A DNA stretch of 64,000 bases from Streptomyces sp. SAT1 (GTDB lineage Bacteria > Actinomycetota > Actinomycetes > Streptomycetales > Streptomycetaceae), in NCBI RefSeq assembly GCF_001654495.1, contig NZ_CP015849.1, positions 2,680,501-2,744,500 of the forward strand, read 5' to 3'. This document shows positions 25,397-35,636 of this stretch, in pieces. Position 1 is the stretch's first letter; the number at the start of each line of letters is the position of its first letter. The notes below the pieces were generated by a model, which had not been told where the DNA came from, made no database searches, and was given only the letters and a program-made list of their open reading frames with translations. The position numbers and the translations under genes are program-made.

Positions 25397-26974
25397 TCAG
25401 TCCGCCACGAAGGTGTGCGCCGCCTTGTCGTGCCAGCACTGGTGCCACGGCCGGTCGAACAGGCACCACAGGACGCCCACGATCCCCACGCCCAGGAGTC
25501 CGGGCACGCTGTACACCAGCCAGCGGCGCAGCGCCGGGCCGAACGACGGCGGCTCGTGGCCCTCGATGTCCCGCACCTGGAGTCCGCAGAGCTTCTTGCC
25601 GAGCGTGCGGCCCCACTTGGCGGTGGGCAGCACCTCGTAGAGGACCCCGGCGAGCAGCAGGACGGCGAGGACGACACCGAGGTACGCCGCCGTCGTGCCG
25701 TCCAGCAGCCAGACGGTGACCGTGCGCCCGGTGAGCTTGGCCGCGTCGATCTTCGCGTCGACATGGTCGACGGCCCGGGTGCCGAGCGGCACGGCGGCCA
25801 CGGCGGTGACGCCCGCGAGCAGCACGGTGTCGACCAGGCGGGCGGCCAGCCGCTTGCCGAGGCCCGCCGGCCGGGCCGCCGCCTGCCGCCGCGCCGCGGC
25901 CTGGAACACGTCCTCCACCGGCGGCTTCCAGGGCGCCACGGGCTGCTCCTCGGCCGCCGCGCCGGGGCCCGCTCCGGCCCCGGCTCCCGCGAGCTGGTGC
26001 ACCTGCTGCGCCCAGGACGCCTGGCCGCCGCCGGGGCCGCCGGCCACCGGGGAGGGGAGGGAGCCGGGCACCGCGGCGGCGTGCGGGGGCGCTGCGGCCT
26101 GGTGGGGCAGCGGCGCCACGGGGGCGACGGGCGCGGCCGGCGCGGGGGCGGGCGACGCGGGAGCGGGTACGTGCGCCGGGGCGGGCACTGCTGCCTGGGC
26201 GGGGCCGTGGGGCTGCGGGTGTCCCTGTGCCGGGCTCGGGGGCTGGGCGCGCACCGGGCCTTGCTGCTGGGCCGGACCCTGCGGCTGCGGCTGGACCTGT
26301 GCCTGTGCGGGGGCCGGGCTGTGGGCGCCCTGGGCGGGCACGGAGGGCTGCCCGGACGCGGCCTGAGGCGGGGCGGAGCGCGGGACGGGCCGGAAGGTCA
26401 TGGTGCCGTCGTCCACGGGACCGCCCGGCCCGGGGATGCCGGGACCGGCGGGAGCAGCGGGGGCGGCAGCGTTGGCCGGGGCGTCGGCGGCGGTCGGCCG
26501 CCGGAACACGAACGTACCGGCGGATCCGCCGCCGTCCTGGGCCGGAGCGGCGCCACCGCCCTGCACCTGGCCCTGCACCTGACCCTGGCCCTGGCCCTGG
26601 CCCCGATCGCCCTCCCCCGCCGGGGAGTTCGCGTGGGCCACCCGGGGGTCGGGACCGGCCGGTGCGGTCCACGGGGTGTGCGGATCCGGGTCGCCGGACC
26701 ACGGCGCGGCCGCCGGTTCCGGGCGGGCGGCCGCCGGGGGCGGGTCCTCGTCGAAGAAGTGCGGGCCCGTCTCCTCGACCGCAGGGGTCGCGGACGCGGC
26801 GGGCCGCGCGCCGGGCGGCGGGCTGAGCGGCTCGCCGTCGGCGGGGGCCGGACGGCTGGTGCCCGGCACCCAGGAGGAACCGTTCCAGTACCGGACGTAT
26901 CCGGGGATGGACGGGTCCGGGTAGTACCCCTCGCGGGGCCTGTCGTCGCCTGGTGCGGGGGTTGGGGCGCTCAT
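25397..26974 (-). CDS. RDD family membrane protein with N-terminal DUF2510 and Pro/Ala-rich linker
   Basis: From ATG 26974 the product is 525 aa. A DUF2510-type module (EGYYPDPSIPGYVRYWNGSSW, about residues 14-35) is followed by some 330 residues of Pro/Ala/Gln-rich disordered linker, then a C-terminal RDD domain (about 370-525): GLGKRLAARLVDTVLLAG, TLGKKLCGLQV, and a last helix near PGLLGVGIVGVLW. DUF2510 plus RDD is a common Streptomyces architecture. The two cysteines seen in the small paralogue are not conserved. The promoter region is the 291-bp gap shared with ssgG. Confidence 0.85.
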   Translation of the reverse strand: MSAPTPAPGDDRPREGYYPDPSIPGYVRYWNGSSWVPGTSRPAPADGEPLSPPPGARPAASATPAVEETGPHFFDEDPPPAAARPEPAAAPWSGDPDPHTPWTAPAGPDPRVAHANSPAGEGDRGQGQGQGQVQGQVQGGGAAPAQDGGGSAGTFVFRRPTAADAPANAAAPAAPAGPGIPGPGGPVDDGTMTFRPVPRSAPPQAASGQPSVPAQGAHSPAPAQAQVQPQPQGPAQQQGPVRAQPPSPAQGHPQPHGPAQAAVPAPAHVPAPASPAPAPAAPVAPVAPLPHQAAAPPHAAAVPGSLPSPVAGGPGGGQASWAQQVHQLAGAGAGAGPGAAAEEQPVAPWKPPVEDVFQAAARRQAAARPAGLGKRLAARLVDTVLLAGVTAVAAVPLGTRAVDHVDAKIDAAKLTGRTVTVWLLDGTTAAYLGVVLAVLLLAGVLYEVLPTAKWGRTLGKKLCGLQVRDIEGHEPPSFGPALRRWLVYSVPGLLGVGIVGVLWCLFDRPWHQCWHDKAAHTFVAD

Positions 26975-27135
26975 GTCCGTCGTCCCGTATCTGCTCGGGG
27001 GCCGTCTTGGGGGCCTCCACATCTATCAGACCGGCGCACCCGGCACGGCCCGTCCCGCCGGACCCACCCCTTTCCGGGCACTCCCTCGTACATGTGCGTC
27101 ACCTCCCGGACACGAGCGCCGCTGCCCGGACCGGT

Positions 27136-27151
27136 GCGGAAAAAGTTCCGC
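27136..27151. promoter_or_regulatory. Palindrome between the RDD gene and ssgG
   Basis: GCGGAA (27136-27141) and TTCCGC (27146-27151) are perfect arms with a 4-bp spacer, about 115 bp before ssgG. It may be a regulator site. Confidence 0.3.
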
Positions 27152-27221
27152 GGACCCGCGTAATGCCCGGCGTCCGGGCGCCTCTCCCCCTGTGCGGGCC
27201 CGCACCCGGGGCCGTACGCGA

Positions 27222-27249
27222 CACGCGTCATGAGTCACGCGTCATGAGT
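27222..27249. repeat. 14-bp tandem repeat just upstream of ssgG
   Basis: CACGCGTCATGAGT occurs twice without a gap (27222-27235 and 27236-27249), ending 16 bp before the ssgG start. Confidence 0.8.
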
Positions 27250-27265
27250 GGAGAGGACGAGAACC

Positions 27266-27679
27266 ATGCGACACACCGTGGTGGAACGTGAACTGGAGCT
27301 GAGGCTGATCCTGTCGCCCGAGCGGGGGATCCCCGTACCGGCCCGGCTCTCCTACCGCACCGCCGACCCGTACGCCGTGCACATCGACTTCCATGTCGAC
27401 TCCGGTCAGCCGGTGCACTGGGCGTTCGCCCGGGATCTGCTGGTGGAGGGGGTGTTCCGGCCGTGCGGCCACGGCGACGTACGGGTGTGGCCGTCGAAGA
27501 CGGAGGGCCGCAGCGTGGTGCTGATGGCGCTCAGCTCGCCGTCCGGTACGGCGCTGCTGGAGGCACCTTCCGCGCAGGTGTCGTCCTGGCTGGAGCGCAC
27601 CCTGCGGGTGGTGCCGCCGGGCAGCGAGGGCGAGCAGCTCGGCATCGACGCGGGGCTGGCCGGACTGCTCGCTCAGTGA
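27266..27679 (+). CDS. ssgG: SsgA-like sporulation/cell-division protein (SsgG)
   Basis: The 137-aa product belongs to the SsgA-like protein family found only in morphologically complex actinomycetes: LRLILSPERGIPVPARLSYRT, DPYAVHIDFHV, VHWAFARDLLVEG and DVRVWPS are the family blocks. These proteins control septum placement and peptidoglycan maintenance during sporulation. In S. coelicolor the member at this position is SsgG (SCO2924), which affects accurate septum localisation; the symbol relies on that gene order. ATG 27266 has AGAGGA about 9 nt upstream. It is a single gene, divergent from the RDD protein. Confidence 0.9.
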   Translation: MRHTVVERELELRLILSPERGIPVPARLSYRTADPYAVHIDFHVDSGQPVHWAFARDLLVEGVFRPCGHGDVRVWPSKTEGRSVVLMALSSPSGTALLEAPSAQVSSWLERTLRVVPPGSEGEQLGIDAGLAGLLAQ

Positions 27680-27728
27680 GCCGGAGGGGCAGGAAGAGCG
27701 GGCGAGGCGGACGGGGACCGGGCGGCGG

Positions 27729-29135
27729 TCAGAACAGCTTGCCGGGGTTGAGGAGGTTCAGCGGGTCGAAGACCTGTTTGACGGCCCGCTGCATCTCCAC
27801 CCCGACCGGCCCGATCTCGCGCGCCAGCCACTCCTTCTTCAGGACGCCCACGCCGTGCTCCCCGGTGATGGTGCCGCCCAGCCGCAGCCCGAGGGCCATG
27901 ATCTCGTCGAAGGACTCGCGGGCGCGCCGCGACTCCTCCGGGTCCTGGGCGTCGAAGCAGACGGTCGGGTGGGTGTTGCCGTCACCGGCGTGCGCGCAGA
28001 CGCCGATGGTGAGCCCGTACTTCGCGGCGATCCGCTCGACCCCGTCGAGCATCTCGCCGAGCCGGGAGCGGGGCACGCACACGTCGTCGATCATCGTCGT
28101 GCCCTTGACCGCCTCCAGCGCGGTCAGCGACATCCGGCGGGCCTGGAGCAGCAGTTCGGACTCGGCGGCGTCGTCGGCGGGGACGACCTGGGTGGCGCCG
28201 GCCGCCTCGCACAGCGCGGCGACGGCGGCGAGGTCGGCGGCCGGGTCGGGCGTGTCGAACGCGGCGAGCAGCAGCGCCTCGGTGGTCTCCGGCAGGCCCA
28301 TGCGGGCGAGGTCGTTCACGGCCTTGACCGTCGTACGGTCCATCAGTTCGAGCAGGGAGGGCACATGGCCGCCCTCCATGATCCGGCACACCGCGTCGCA
28401 GGCGGCACTCGCGGAGGAGAACTCGGCGGCCAGCACGAGTTGCTGCGGCGGCTGCGGCTTGAGCGCGAGGACGGCCCGCACGACGATGCCGAGCGAGCCC
28501 TCGGAGCCGACGAAGAGCCGGGTGAGGTCGTACCCGGCGACGCCCTTGGCGGTGCGGCGGCCGGTGGACAGCAGGCGGCCGTCGGCGAGCACCACGTCCA
28601 GGCCGAGGACGTACTCGGCGGTGACCCCGTACTTCACGCAGCACAGGCCGCCGGAGGCGGTGCCGATGTTGCCGCCGATGGTGCACATCTCCCAGCTGGA
28701 GGGGTCCGGCGGGTAGGACAGGCCGTGTTCGTTGACCGCGCGGGAGAGGGTGGCGTTGACGACGCCGGGCTCAACGACCGCGATCCGGTCGACGGGGTTG
28801 ATCTCCAGGATGCGGTCCATCTTGGTCAGGGAGAGGACGATGCAGCCGTCAGAGGCGTTGGCCGCGCCGGACAGGCCGGTGCGGGCGCCCTGCGGGACGA
28901 CCGGGACGCGCAGCTCGGTGGCGGTCCGCATGACGTGCTGGACCTGTTCCACGGTGCGCGGCAGGACGACCACGGCCGGGGCGCCGGACGGGCAGAAGCT
29001 CGCCATGTCCTGGGCGTAGGCGGCGGTGACGTCGGGATCGGTGAGGACCGCCTCGGCCGGCAGGCCCGCGAGGAGCCGGTCGGTGAGGTTGGCCTCCACT
29101 GCGTCGGGTGCGGCTTGGATACGGCTCATGATCAC
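27729..29135 (-). CDS. FAD-linked oxidase of the GlcD/D-lactate dehydrogenase type
   Basis: The 468-aa product has an N-terminal PCMH-type FAD domain (VVPQGARTGLSGAANASDG, then GGNIGTASGGLCCVKYG and GYDLTRLFVGSEGSLGIV) and a C-terminal glycolate-oxidase-type cap ending in GDGNTHP, GTITGEHGVG and FDPLNLLNPGKLF. Such flavoproteins oxidise 2-hydroxyacids (D-lactate, glycolate, D-2-hydroxyglutarate). The iron-sulfur partner of the glc operon is not nearby, so the substrate is open. The start could be GTG 29135 or ATG 29129; neither has a clear ribosome binding site. Confidence 0.9.
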   Translation of the reverse strand: MIMSRIQAAPDAVEANLTDRLLAGLPAEAVLTDPDVTAAYAQDMASFCPSGAPAVVVLPRTVEQVQHVMRTATELRVPVVPQGARTGLSGAANASDGCIVLSLTKMDRILEINPVDRIAVVEPGVVNATLSRAVNEHGLSYPPDPSSWEMCTIGGNIGTASGGLCCVKYGVTAEYVLGLDVVLADGRLLSTGRRTAKGVAGYDLTRLFVGSEGSLGIVVRAVLALKPQPPQQLVLAAEFSSASAACDAVCRIMEGGHVPSLLELMDRTTVKAVNDLARMGLPETTEALLLAAFDTPDPAADLAAVAALCEAAGATQVVPADDAAESELLLQARRMSLTALEAVKGTTMIDDVCVPRSRLGEMLDGVERIAAKYGLTIGVCAHAGDGNTHPTVCFDAQDPEESRRARESFDEIMALGLRLGGTITGEHGVGVLKKEWLAREIGPVGVEMQRAVKQVFDPLNLLNPGKLF

Positions 29136-29190
29136 AGCGTGACACCCGCGGCGACCGGTGGGAACCCCGCGGACGTGATCCCTCCGCCCG

Positions 29191-29350
29191 CCGGGTGGCC
29201 TGCCTGGTGGTCCTGTCGGTTAGTCCTGTCGGGCGGCCCGGCGGGGTGGCCTGTCCGGTGGCCCTATCGGGTGGCCCGGCGGGGGCCTACCCGGTACCCC
29301 TACCCGGTGGCCCGGCGGGACGGGCTGTCCGGTGCCCCTGCCCGGTGGCG
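29191..29350. repeat. Degenerate CGGTGGCC/GGCCCGGCGGG repeats
   Basis: About 160 bp ahead of the TPR gene are built from imperfect short copies of CCGGTGGCCC and GGCCCGGCGGG. No gene or other signal was identified here. Confidence 0.6.
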
Positions 29351-29419
29351 GCCGGGTTGCGTCCGCCGGGTGGCCCTCGGCGCCGCCACCGGGTCGCGCC
29401 GGGCGGGCGCGGGCGCGAC

Positions 29420-29436
29420 GGCGCACAGTGTGCGCC
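29420..29436. promoter_or_regulatory. Palindrome abutting the TPR gene start
   Basis: GGCGCACAGTGTGCGCC has perfect 7-bp arms around AGT and ends at the base before the ATG, where a ribosome binding site would be expected. It could be an operator or an RNA hairpin. Confidence 0.45.
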
Positions 29437-30996
29437 ATGGAGAAGCCTGCATGGACCCCGGAACCCGCCCCGGCCCCGGACCGGACCCCGGAACCCGGAC
29501 CGGCCCCGGACCGGACCCCGGAACCGGCCTCGGACTCGGCCATGCGCCCGGCGCGCGGGGGACGCCCGACGCGCCGGACGGCGGCGCGGATCCTCGTCGC
29601 GCTGGCCGTGCTGGGCGGTGCGGCGGGCGCGGTCCTGCTCGCGCGGCCCGCTGAGCGCTCCGCGGTGCGCCCGGCCACGCCCGGGGCGCCGGGCGAGGCG
29701 CGGACGGCCCGCCTGGCGGGGGCGCTGGACGCGGTCACGGCCGGGGTCCCGGCCGCACTGCCCGCTCTGACGGAGCTGATCGCCGACCGGGAGCGGCGGG
29801 TGCGGGCGCACCCGGGGGACGCGCGGGCGTGGGCGGTGCTGGGTGCGGCGTACGTCGAGCGGGCGCGGCGCACGGCGGACCCGGGCGGCTTCCCGGCGGC
29901 CGAGCGGGCGCTGCGCACTTCGCTGCGGCTGAGCCCGGAGCACAACGCGGACGCGACAGCCGCCCTGGCGGCGCTGGCCCTTGGGCGGCGGGACTTCCCC
30001 ACGGCGCGCACCTGGGCCCAGCAGGCGCTCGCGTCGGCGCCGGGGCGCGGGGCGGCGTACGCGCTGCTCATCGCCGCCTGCACCGGGACCGGTGACCACA
30101 AGGCCGTCGGCCGCTATCTGGAGCAGTTGCTGAAGGCGGACCACTCCCCCGCCGCGCGGGCGCGGGCCGCGGCCGTCTACCGGGACCGCGGCTGGCGCGA
30201 GGACGCGGCGGCCCAGCTCACGGACGCGGTGGCGGCCGCGACCGGACCGGCGGAACGGGCCGCGTACCTGGAGCAGTCCGGGCGCTACGCCTGGGAGCGC
30301 GGCGATCTCGACGAGGCACAGCGCTCCTTCACGGCGGCGCTGCGCCTGGACCCGGCCCGGCGGGACGCCCTGGCGGGGCGGGCCCGGACGCTGGTCTCGC
30401 TGGGCCGGTCCGAGGAGGCCGTGGCCGCCTACCGGCGGGCGCTGGGCGACCGGCCGCGCCCGGAACACCTGCTGGAACTGGGCGAGCTGTACGAGTCGCT
30501 GGGGCAGGACGGACCGGCCGGGGCGCAGTTCGAGCGGGTGCGGGAGCGGGCCGGGCAGGAGCAGGCGGCCGGGGTGGACACCGCGCTGGTCCTCGGGCGG
30601 CTGGAGGCGGACCACGGGGACCCCGAGGAGGCGGTGCGCGGGCTGCGCGAGGAGTGGCGGCGCCAGCCGGGCACGGCGGTGGCCGACGCGCTGGGCTGGG
30701 CGCTGCACCGGGCGGGGCAGGACCAGGAGGCGCTGGAGTTCGCGACGACGGCGACGGAGGAGGCGCAAGGCGGCGGGGTGCGCGACGCGCTGTACGAGTT
30801 CCACCGGGGGGCGGTCGAGGTGGAGCTGGGGCTGAGCGGACCGGCCCGCCGCCATCTGGAGCAGGCGCTGCGCACCGCCCCGGCCTTCTCCCCGCTCTGG
30901 GCGCCGGAGGCCGGCCGGGCGCTGGCGGAACTGGGCGAGCCGGTGCCGGCGGAGGCGCCCGCGGGGATCGAGGTGGCGGCGGACGCCACCGGATAG
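29437..30996 (+). CDS. Membrane-anchored tetratricopeptide repeat protein
   Basis: The 519-aa product begins with a Pro-rich cytoplasmic segment containing a 10-residue tandem repeat (TPEPAPAPDR, residues 7-26), one membrane helix (about 50-67), then an extracytoplasmic region of some nine TPR units (for example AARAWAVLGAAYVERARR-like and AYLEQSGRYAWERGDLDEAQ). TPR arrays serve as protein-binding scaffolds. The partner is unknown; neighbours give no clue. ATG 29437 lacks a ribosome binding site and is directly preceded by a palindrome. Confidence 0.8.
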   Translation: MEKPAWTPEPAPAPDRTPEPGPAPDRTPEPASDSAMRPARGGRPTRRTAARILVALAVLGGAAGAVLLARPAERSAVRPATPGAPGEARTARLAGALDAVTAGVPAALPALTELIADRERRVRAHPGDARAWAVLGAAYVERARRTADPGGFPAAERALRTSLRLSPEHNADATAALAALALGRRDFPTARTWAQQALASAPGRGAAYALLIAACTGTGDHKAVGRYLEQLLKADHSPAARARAAAVYRDRGWREDAAAQLTDAVAAATGPAERAAYLEQSGRYAWERGDLDEAQRSFTAALRLDPARRDALAGRARTLVSLGRSEEAVAAYRRALGDRPRPEHLLELGELYESLGQDGPAGAQFERVRERAGQEQAAGVDTALVLGRLEADHGDPEEAVRGLREEWRRQPGTAVADALGWALHRAGQDQEALEFATTATEEAQGGGVRDALYEFHRGAVEVELGLSGPARRHLEQALRTAPAFSPLWAPEAGRALAELGEPVPAEAPAGIEVAADATG

Positions 30997-31009
30997 GCCC
31001 GCAACGGCG

Positions 31010-31044
31010 AGGCCCGGCCGCCGCTGGGACGGGCGGCCGGGCCT
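31010..31044. terminator. Bidirectional terminator between the TPR gene and hppD
   Basis: AGGCCCGGCCGCC (31010-31022) pairs perfectly with GGCGGCCGGGCCT (31032-31044) around a 9-nt loop. It lies between convergent genes. Confidence 0.8.
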
Positions 31045-31071
31045 GCGGTGCGGTGCAGCGCTGCGCACCGC

Positions 31072-32889
<1,818 letters not shown>

Positions 32890-32893
32890 TTAG

Positions 32894-32949
32894 TTGCAAA
32901 GAAGCCCTTGCAAGGATTCCTTTGCAAGGCTACCTTTGCATGCATGGCC
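32894..32949. promoter_or_regulatory. Four direct repeats with exact 14-bp period before the ArsR-like gene
   Basis: TTGCAA starts at 32894, 32908 and 32922, and TTGCAT at 32936. The central units read TTGCAAGGATTCCT and TTGCAAGGCTACCT. The array runs into the ATG at 32944, where a ribosome binding site is missing, and looks like a multi-copy operator. Confidence 0.75.
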
Positions 32950-33591
32950 GAACCTGGACTGCCCGAATCCGAACTGCCCGAATCCGCACTGCCGCCCGAA
33001 TCCGAACTGCCCGAGCCCGAACTGCCCGAGGTCCGCCGCCTCGACGCCCGGACGCTCCGCGGGCTGGCCCACCCCCTGCGGATGCAGCTGCTCACCGCGC
33101 TGCGCCAGGGCGGCCCCGCCACCGCCTCCCAACTCGCCGCGGGCCTGGGCGAGTCCAGCGGCGCCACCAGCTACCACCTGCGCCAGCTCGCCGCGCACGG
33201 CTTCATCGAGGACGCGCCCGAGCACGGCAAGGGCCGCGAGCGCTGGTGGCGGGCCGCGCACGACGGCGTGAGCTTCGACGAACAGCTCCTCAAGGACCCC
33301 GACCCGGCCGTGCGCGGTGCCGCCGACCTGTTCCTGCACGGGATCGCCAACCACCACACCCAGGAACTGGCGACCTGGCTCGCCACCAGGAACGACTGGG
33401 GCGAGGGCTGGAGCAGGGCCTCGGACATGAGCGACTGGACGCTGCGCCTGACGCCCGACCTCGCCCGCGACCTCGTCGAGAAGATGCACGCGCTCCTGAA
33501 CAGCTACCGGGCCCTGGCCCCGGAGGAGAACACCCCGGGCAGCGAGCAGGTCCGCATCCACACGCACGTCCTCCCCACCCGTACGGCCTGA
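32944..33591 (+). CDS. ArsR-like winged-helix transcription regulator
   Basis: From ATG 32944 the product is 215 aa. After a Pro/Glu-rich repeat (LPESELPESALPPESELPEP) comes a winged helix: RTLRGLAHPLRMQLLTALRQG, ATASQLAAGLGESSGATSYHLRQLAAHGFI. The C-terminal 110 residues are helical with conserved-looking WRAAHDGVSFDEQL, as in DUF-type ArsR relatives that sense antibiotics or peptides. No metal-binding Cys is present, so it is not a metal sensor. It probably binds the 14-bp repeats at its own promoter. It is translationally close to the small gene downstream (11 bp), which may be its co-regulated partner. Confidence 0.85.
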   Translation: MAEPGLPESELPESALPPESELPEPELPEVRRLDARTLRGLAHPLRMQLLTALRQGGPATASQLAAGLGESSGATSYHLRQLAAHGFIEDAPEHGKGRERWWRAAHDGVSFDEQLLKDPDPAVRGAADLFLHGIANHHTQELATWLATRNDWGEGWSRASDMSDWTLRLTPDLARDLVEKMHALLNSYRALAPEENTPGSEQVRIHTHVLPTRTA

Positions 33592-33602
33592 GAGGCAGCC
33601 CG

Positions 33603-33824
33603 ATGCACTCCGAGATCCATCTCGCCCTGCACCACGACCGCGCCGCCGCACTCCGCGCGGAGGCCGACGCCGACCGCCTGGCGGACGGCGCACGGCAGCG
33701 GCAGCCCCGTGACCTGAGGGGCCGGCTCGGCTGGACCCTGGTGGAGGTCGGCCTGCGGCTGGCCACGGCCGCCCCCGCCGCCCCGCGCGCCGTGACGGCC
33801 CGACAGCTCGGTACGGCCGCCTAA
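33603..33824 (+). CDS. Small protein co-transcribed with the ArsR-like regulator
   Basis: The 73-aa product begins MHSEIHLALHHDRAAALRAEAD and is helical and basic in its middle. It starts 11 bp after the regulator stop with GAGAGG 7 nt before the ATG, so it is probably translated from the same mRNA. Short proteins of this type, with a histidine-rich start, are frequent downstream of such regulators in Streptomyces. Function is unknown. Its stop overlaps the stop of the convergent gene by 4 bp. Confidence 0.65.
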   Translation: MHSEIHLALHHDRAAALRAEADADRLADGARQRQPRDLRGRLGWTLVEVGLRLATAAPAAPRAVTARQLGTAA

Positions 33825-33838
33825 CAGCTCGGTACGGC
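33803..33838. repeat. 21-bp tandem duplication across two convergent stop codons
   Basis: ACAGCTCGGTACGGC occurs at 33803-33817 and again at 33824-33838. The stops of the small plus-strand gene and of the minus-strand Lon-fold gene lie within the second unit. Confidence 0.8.
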
Positions 33839-34615
33839 GGACTCCTTGCCCTCGCGCAGGGCGGTCAGGGCGGTGATCGCGCCCTTCAGCGTGGTCACCG
33901 GGACCAGGCGCAGCCCCGCGGGCAGTTCCGCCCCGGCGTCCTTGCACTCGGCCCTGGGCACCAGGAAGACCGTGGCGCCGTCCCGCCGCGCGGCCTGCGT
34001 CTTGAGGCCGACCCCGCCGACCGCGCCCACCGTGCCGTCGGGGGTGATCGTGCCGGTGCCCGCGATCGTCCGGCCGCCGGTGAGATCGGCGCCGCCGCCG
34101 GCGCCGTGCAGCTTGTCGACGATGCCCAGGGAGAGCAGCAGCCCCGCGCTGGGACCGCCGACGTTGGCGAGATCGAGCTTGACGTCGATCTTCTCGCCGG
34201 ACCTGCCGAGGTACTTCAGCGCCGCCTGGGTCGCCGAGTCCTGCGACTCCTTCATCTGCGCGGCGTTGTGCTGCTCGATCTGCCGTACGGTGTCGCCGCT
34301 CGGGTAGACCGCGTCGCGCGGCATGACCGCGCGGTCGGTCGCGAACCAGCCGTCGATCACGTCGCTCAGCGAGATGCGCGCGTCCGGGCCGGTCGCCTCG
34401 ATCGTCGTCATCCGCAGCTGTCCGGTCGTGCTCCGCACGGGTGCCCCGGAGATGGTGATCACCTGGTTGCCCTTGAAACTGCCGAGCACGTCCGCCGTCG
34501 ACCCCGGCTGCGCCACCGAGAACGGCAGCGGCGCGAAGACCGCCGTGGCGATCAGGGCCACGACGGGCAACGCGCAGACGGTGAGGGCCTGGGGACGTGT
34601 GAGGCGAGAGAGCAC
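33821..34615 (-). CDS. Secreted Lon-like (S16) domain protein, YlbL-related, without PDZ domain
   Basis: The 264-aa product has an N-terminal membrane helix (about 12-29), then an extracytoplasmic region ending in a Lon-type protease domain with the Ser-Lys dyad S156 (GGPSAGLLL) and K205 (VGLKTQAA). YlbL proteins normally have a PDZ domain between helix and protease, giving about 340 aa; here the segment between is short and no PDZ pattern is visible. It probably cleaves proteins outside the membrane, but the substrate is unknown. GTG 34615 is the start. Confidence 0.8.
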   Translation of the reverse strand: MLSRLTRPQALTVCALPVVALIATAVFAPLPFSVAQPGSTADVLGSFKGNQVITISGAPVRSTTGQLRMTTIEATGPDARISLSDVIDGWFATDRAVMPRDAVYPSGDTVRQIEQHNAAQMKESQDSATQAALKYLGRSGEKIDVKLDLANVGGPSAGLLLSLGIVDKLHGAGGGADLTGGRTIAGTGTITPDGTVGAVGGVGLKTQAARRDGATVFLVPRAECKDAGAELPAGLRLVPVTTLKGAITALTALREGKESAVPSC

Positions 34616-34645
34616 GGAATCAATCTACGCGACCGCGCTGCACCC

Positions 34646-35287
34646 TCATCTGAGTGCCTCGGCCACCTCACGGGCCGCGTCCACCACCCGCGGCCCCACC
34701 CGCTCGGGCACCGCGTCGGCGAGCATCACCACCCCCACACTGCCCTCGACGCCGGTCACCCCGAGCAGCGGCGCGGCGGCACCGCAGGCGCCCGCCTCCA
34801 GTTCGCCGTGGGTGAGGATGTAGCCGGGTTCGGCCGACGGCTGGCGGCGGGCGGTCAGTATCGCCTTGCCCGCGGCGCCCCGCTCCAGGGAGTGGCGGAA
34901 ACCGGCCCGGTAGGCCACGTGGTAGTCGGTCCAGGTCGGCTCGACCACGGCGACCGCGAGCGCCTCCGCGCCGTCCACCAGCGTCAGATGCGCGGTCGCC
35001 CCGATGTCCTCGGCCAGCGACCGCAGCGCGGGCAGTGCCGCCTCGCGCACCAGCGGGTGCACCTGGCGGCCCAGCCGCAGCACCCCGAGCCCGACCCGGG
35101 CCCGGCCGCCCAGGTCGCGGCGGACCAGCGCGTGCTGTTCGAGAGTGGCGAGCAGGCGGTAGACGACGGTCCGGTTCACGCCCAGTCTCTGGGACAGCTC
35201 GGTGACGGTCAGTCCGTGGTCCGTGTCGGCCAGCAGTTTGAGGACCCGCAGTCCCCGGTCGAGCGTCTGGGATGTCTCCGCGGTCAC
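34646..35287 (-). CDS. IclR family transcription regulator
   Basis: From GTG 35287 the product is 213 aa with an N-terminal winged helix (QTLDRGLRVLKLLADTDHGLTVTELSQRLGVNRTVVYRLLATL) and a C-terminal IclR effector domain (GATAHLTLVDGAEALAVAVVEP, then LERGAAGKAILTA). The start has GAAGGAG about 8 nt upstream; an ATG at 35326 would add 13 residues without support. IclR proteins usually control small catabolic pathways; none is adjacent, so the target is unknown. Confidence 0.88.
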   Translation of the reverse strand: MTAETSQTLDRGLRVLKLLADTDHGLTVTELSQRLGVNRTVVYRLLATLEQHALVRRDLGGRARVGLGVLRLGRQVHPLVREAALPALRSLAEDIGATAHLTLVDGAEALAVAVVEPTWTDYHVAYRAGFRHSLERGAAGKAILTARRQPSAEPGYILTHGELEAGACGAAAPLLGVTGVEGSVGVVMLADAVPERVGPRVVDAAREVAEALR

Positions 35288-35484
35288 GACGCCCACTCCT
35301 TCAGTGGTGAGGTCGGCGGCGCTCATCGCGGCGGGGCGTCACCGAGTCCCGTCAGTGACGCGCGACAGAGGCCGCCGATCGGCCGGCGGGTCCGGGGGCG
35401 GTCCCGGACCCGGTCGCTTCACGGCTGCGCTCCGCGGCGGCGCTGCCACGGGGCGTGTGCGTAGCGGGACAGTAGCGAAGCCGG

Positions 35485-35498
35485 TTCGCTGAGCGGAA
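35485..35498. promoter_or_regulatory. IclR-like imperfect palindrome upstream of the IclR gene
   Basis: TTCGCTGAGCGGAA resembles the near-palindromic boxes bound by IclR-type regulators. It lies 198 bp upstream of the gene in the 349-bp gap (35288-35636), which otherwise holds no feature. Confidence 0.3.
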
Positions 35499-35636
35499 GG
35501 CTCCGTCCAGAATCCGGTCAACGACCGAAAGGAACTGCTCGCGTTCGTCCCGATACGTACCGCACCCGCCTGCACACATCCCTCACAGGCCCCCGGGGCC
35601 CCACGACCGCCTTCCGGCCGCCGCGCACCCGTGCCG

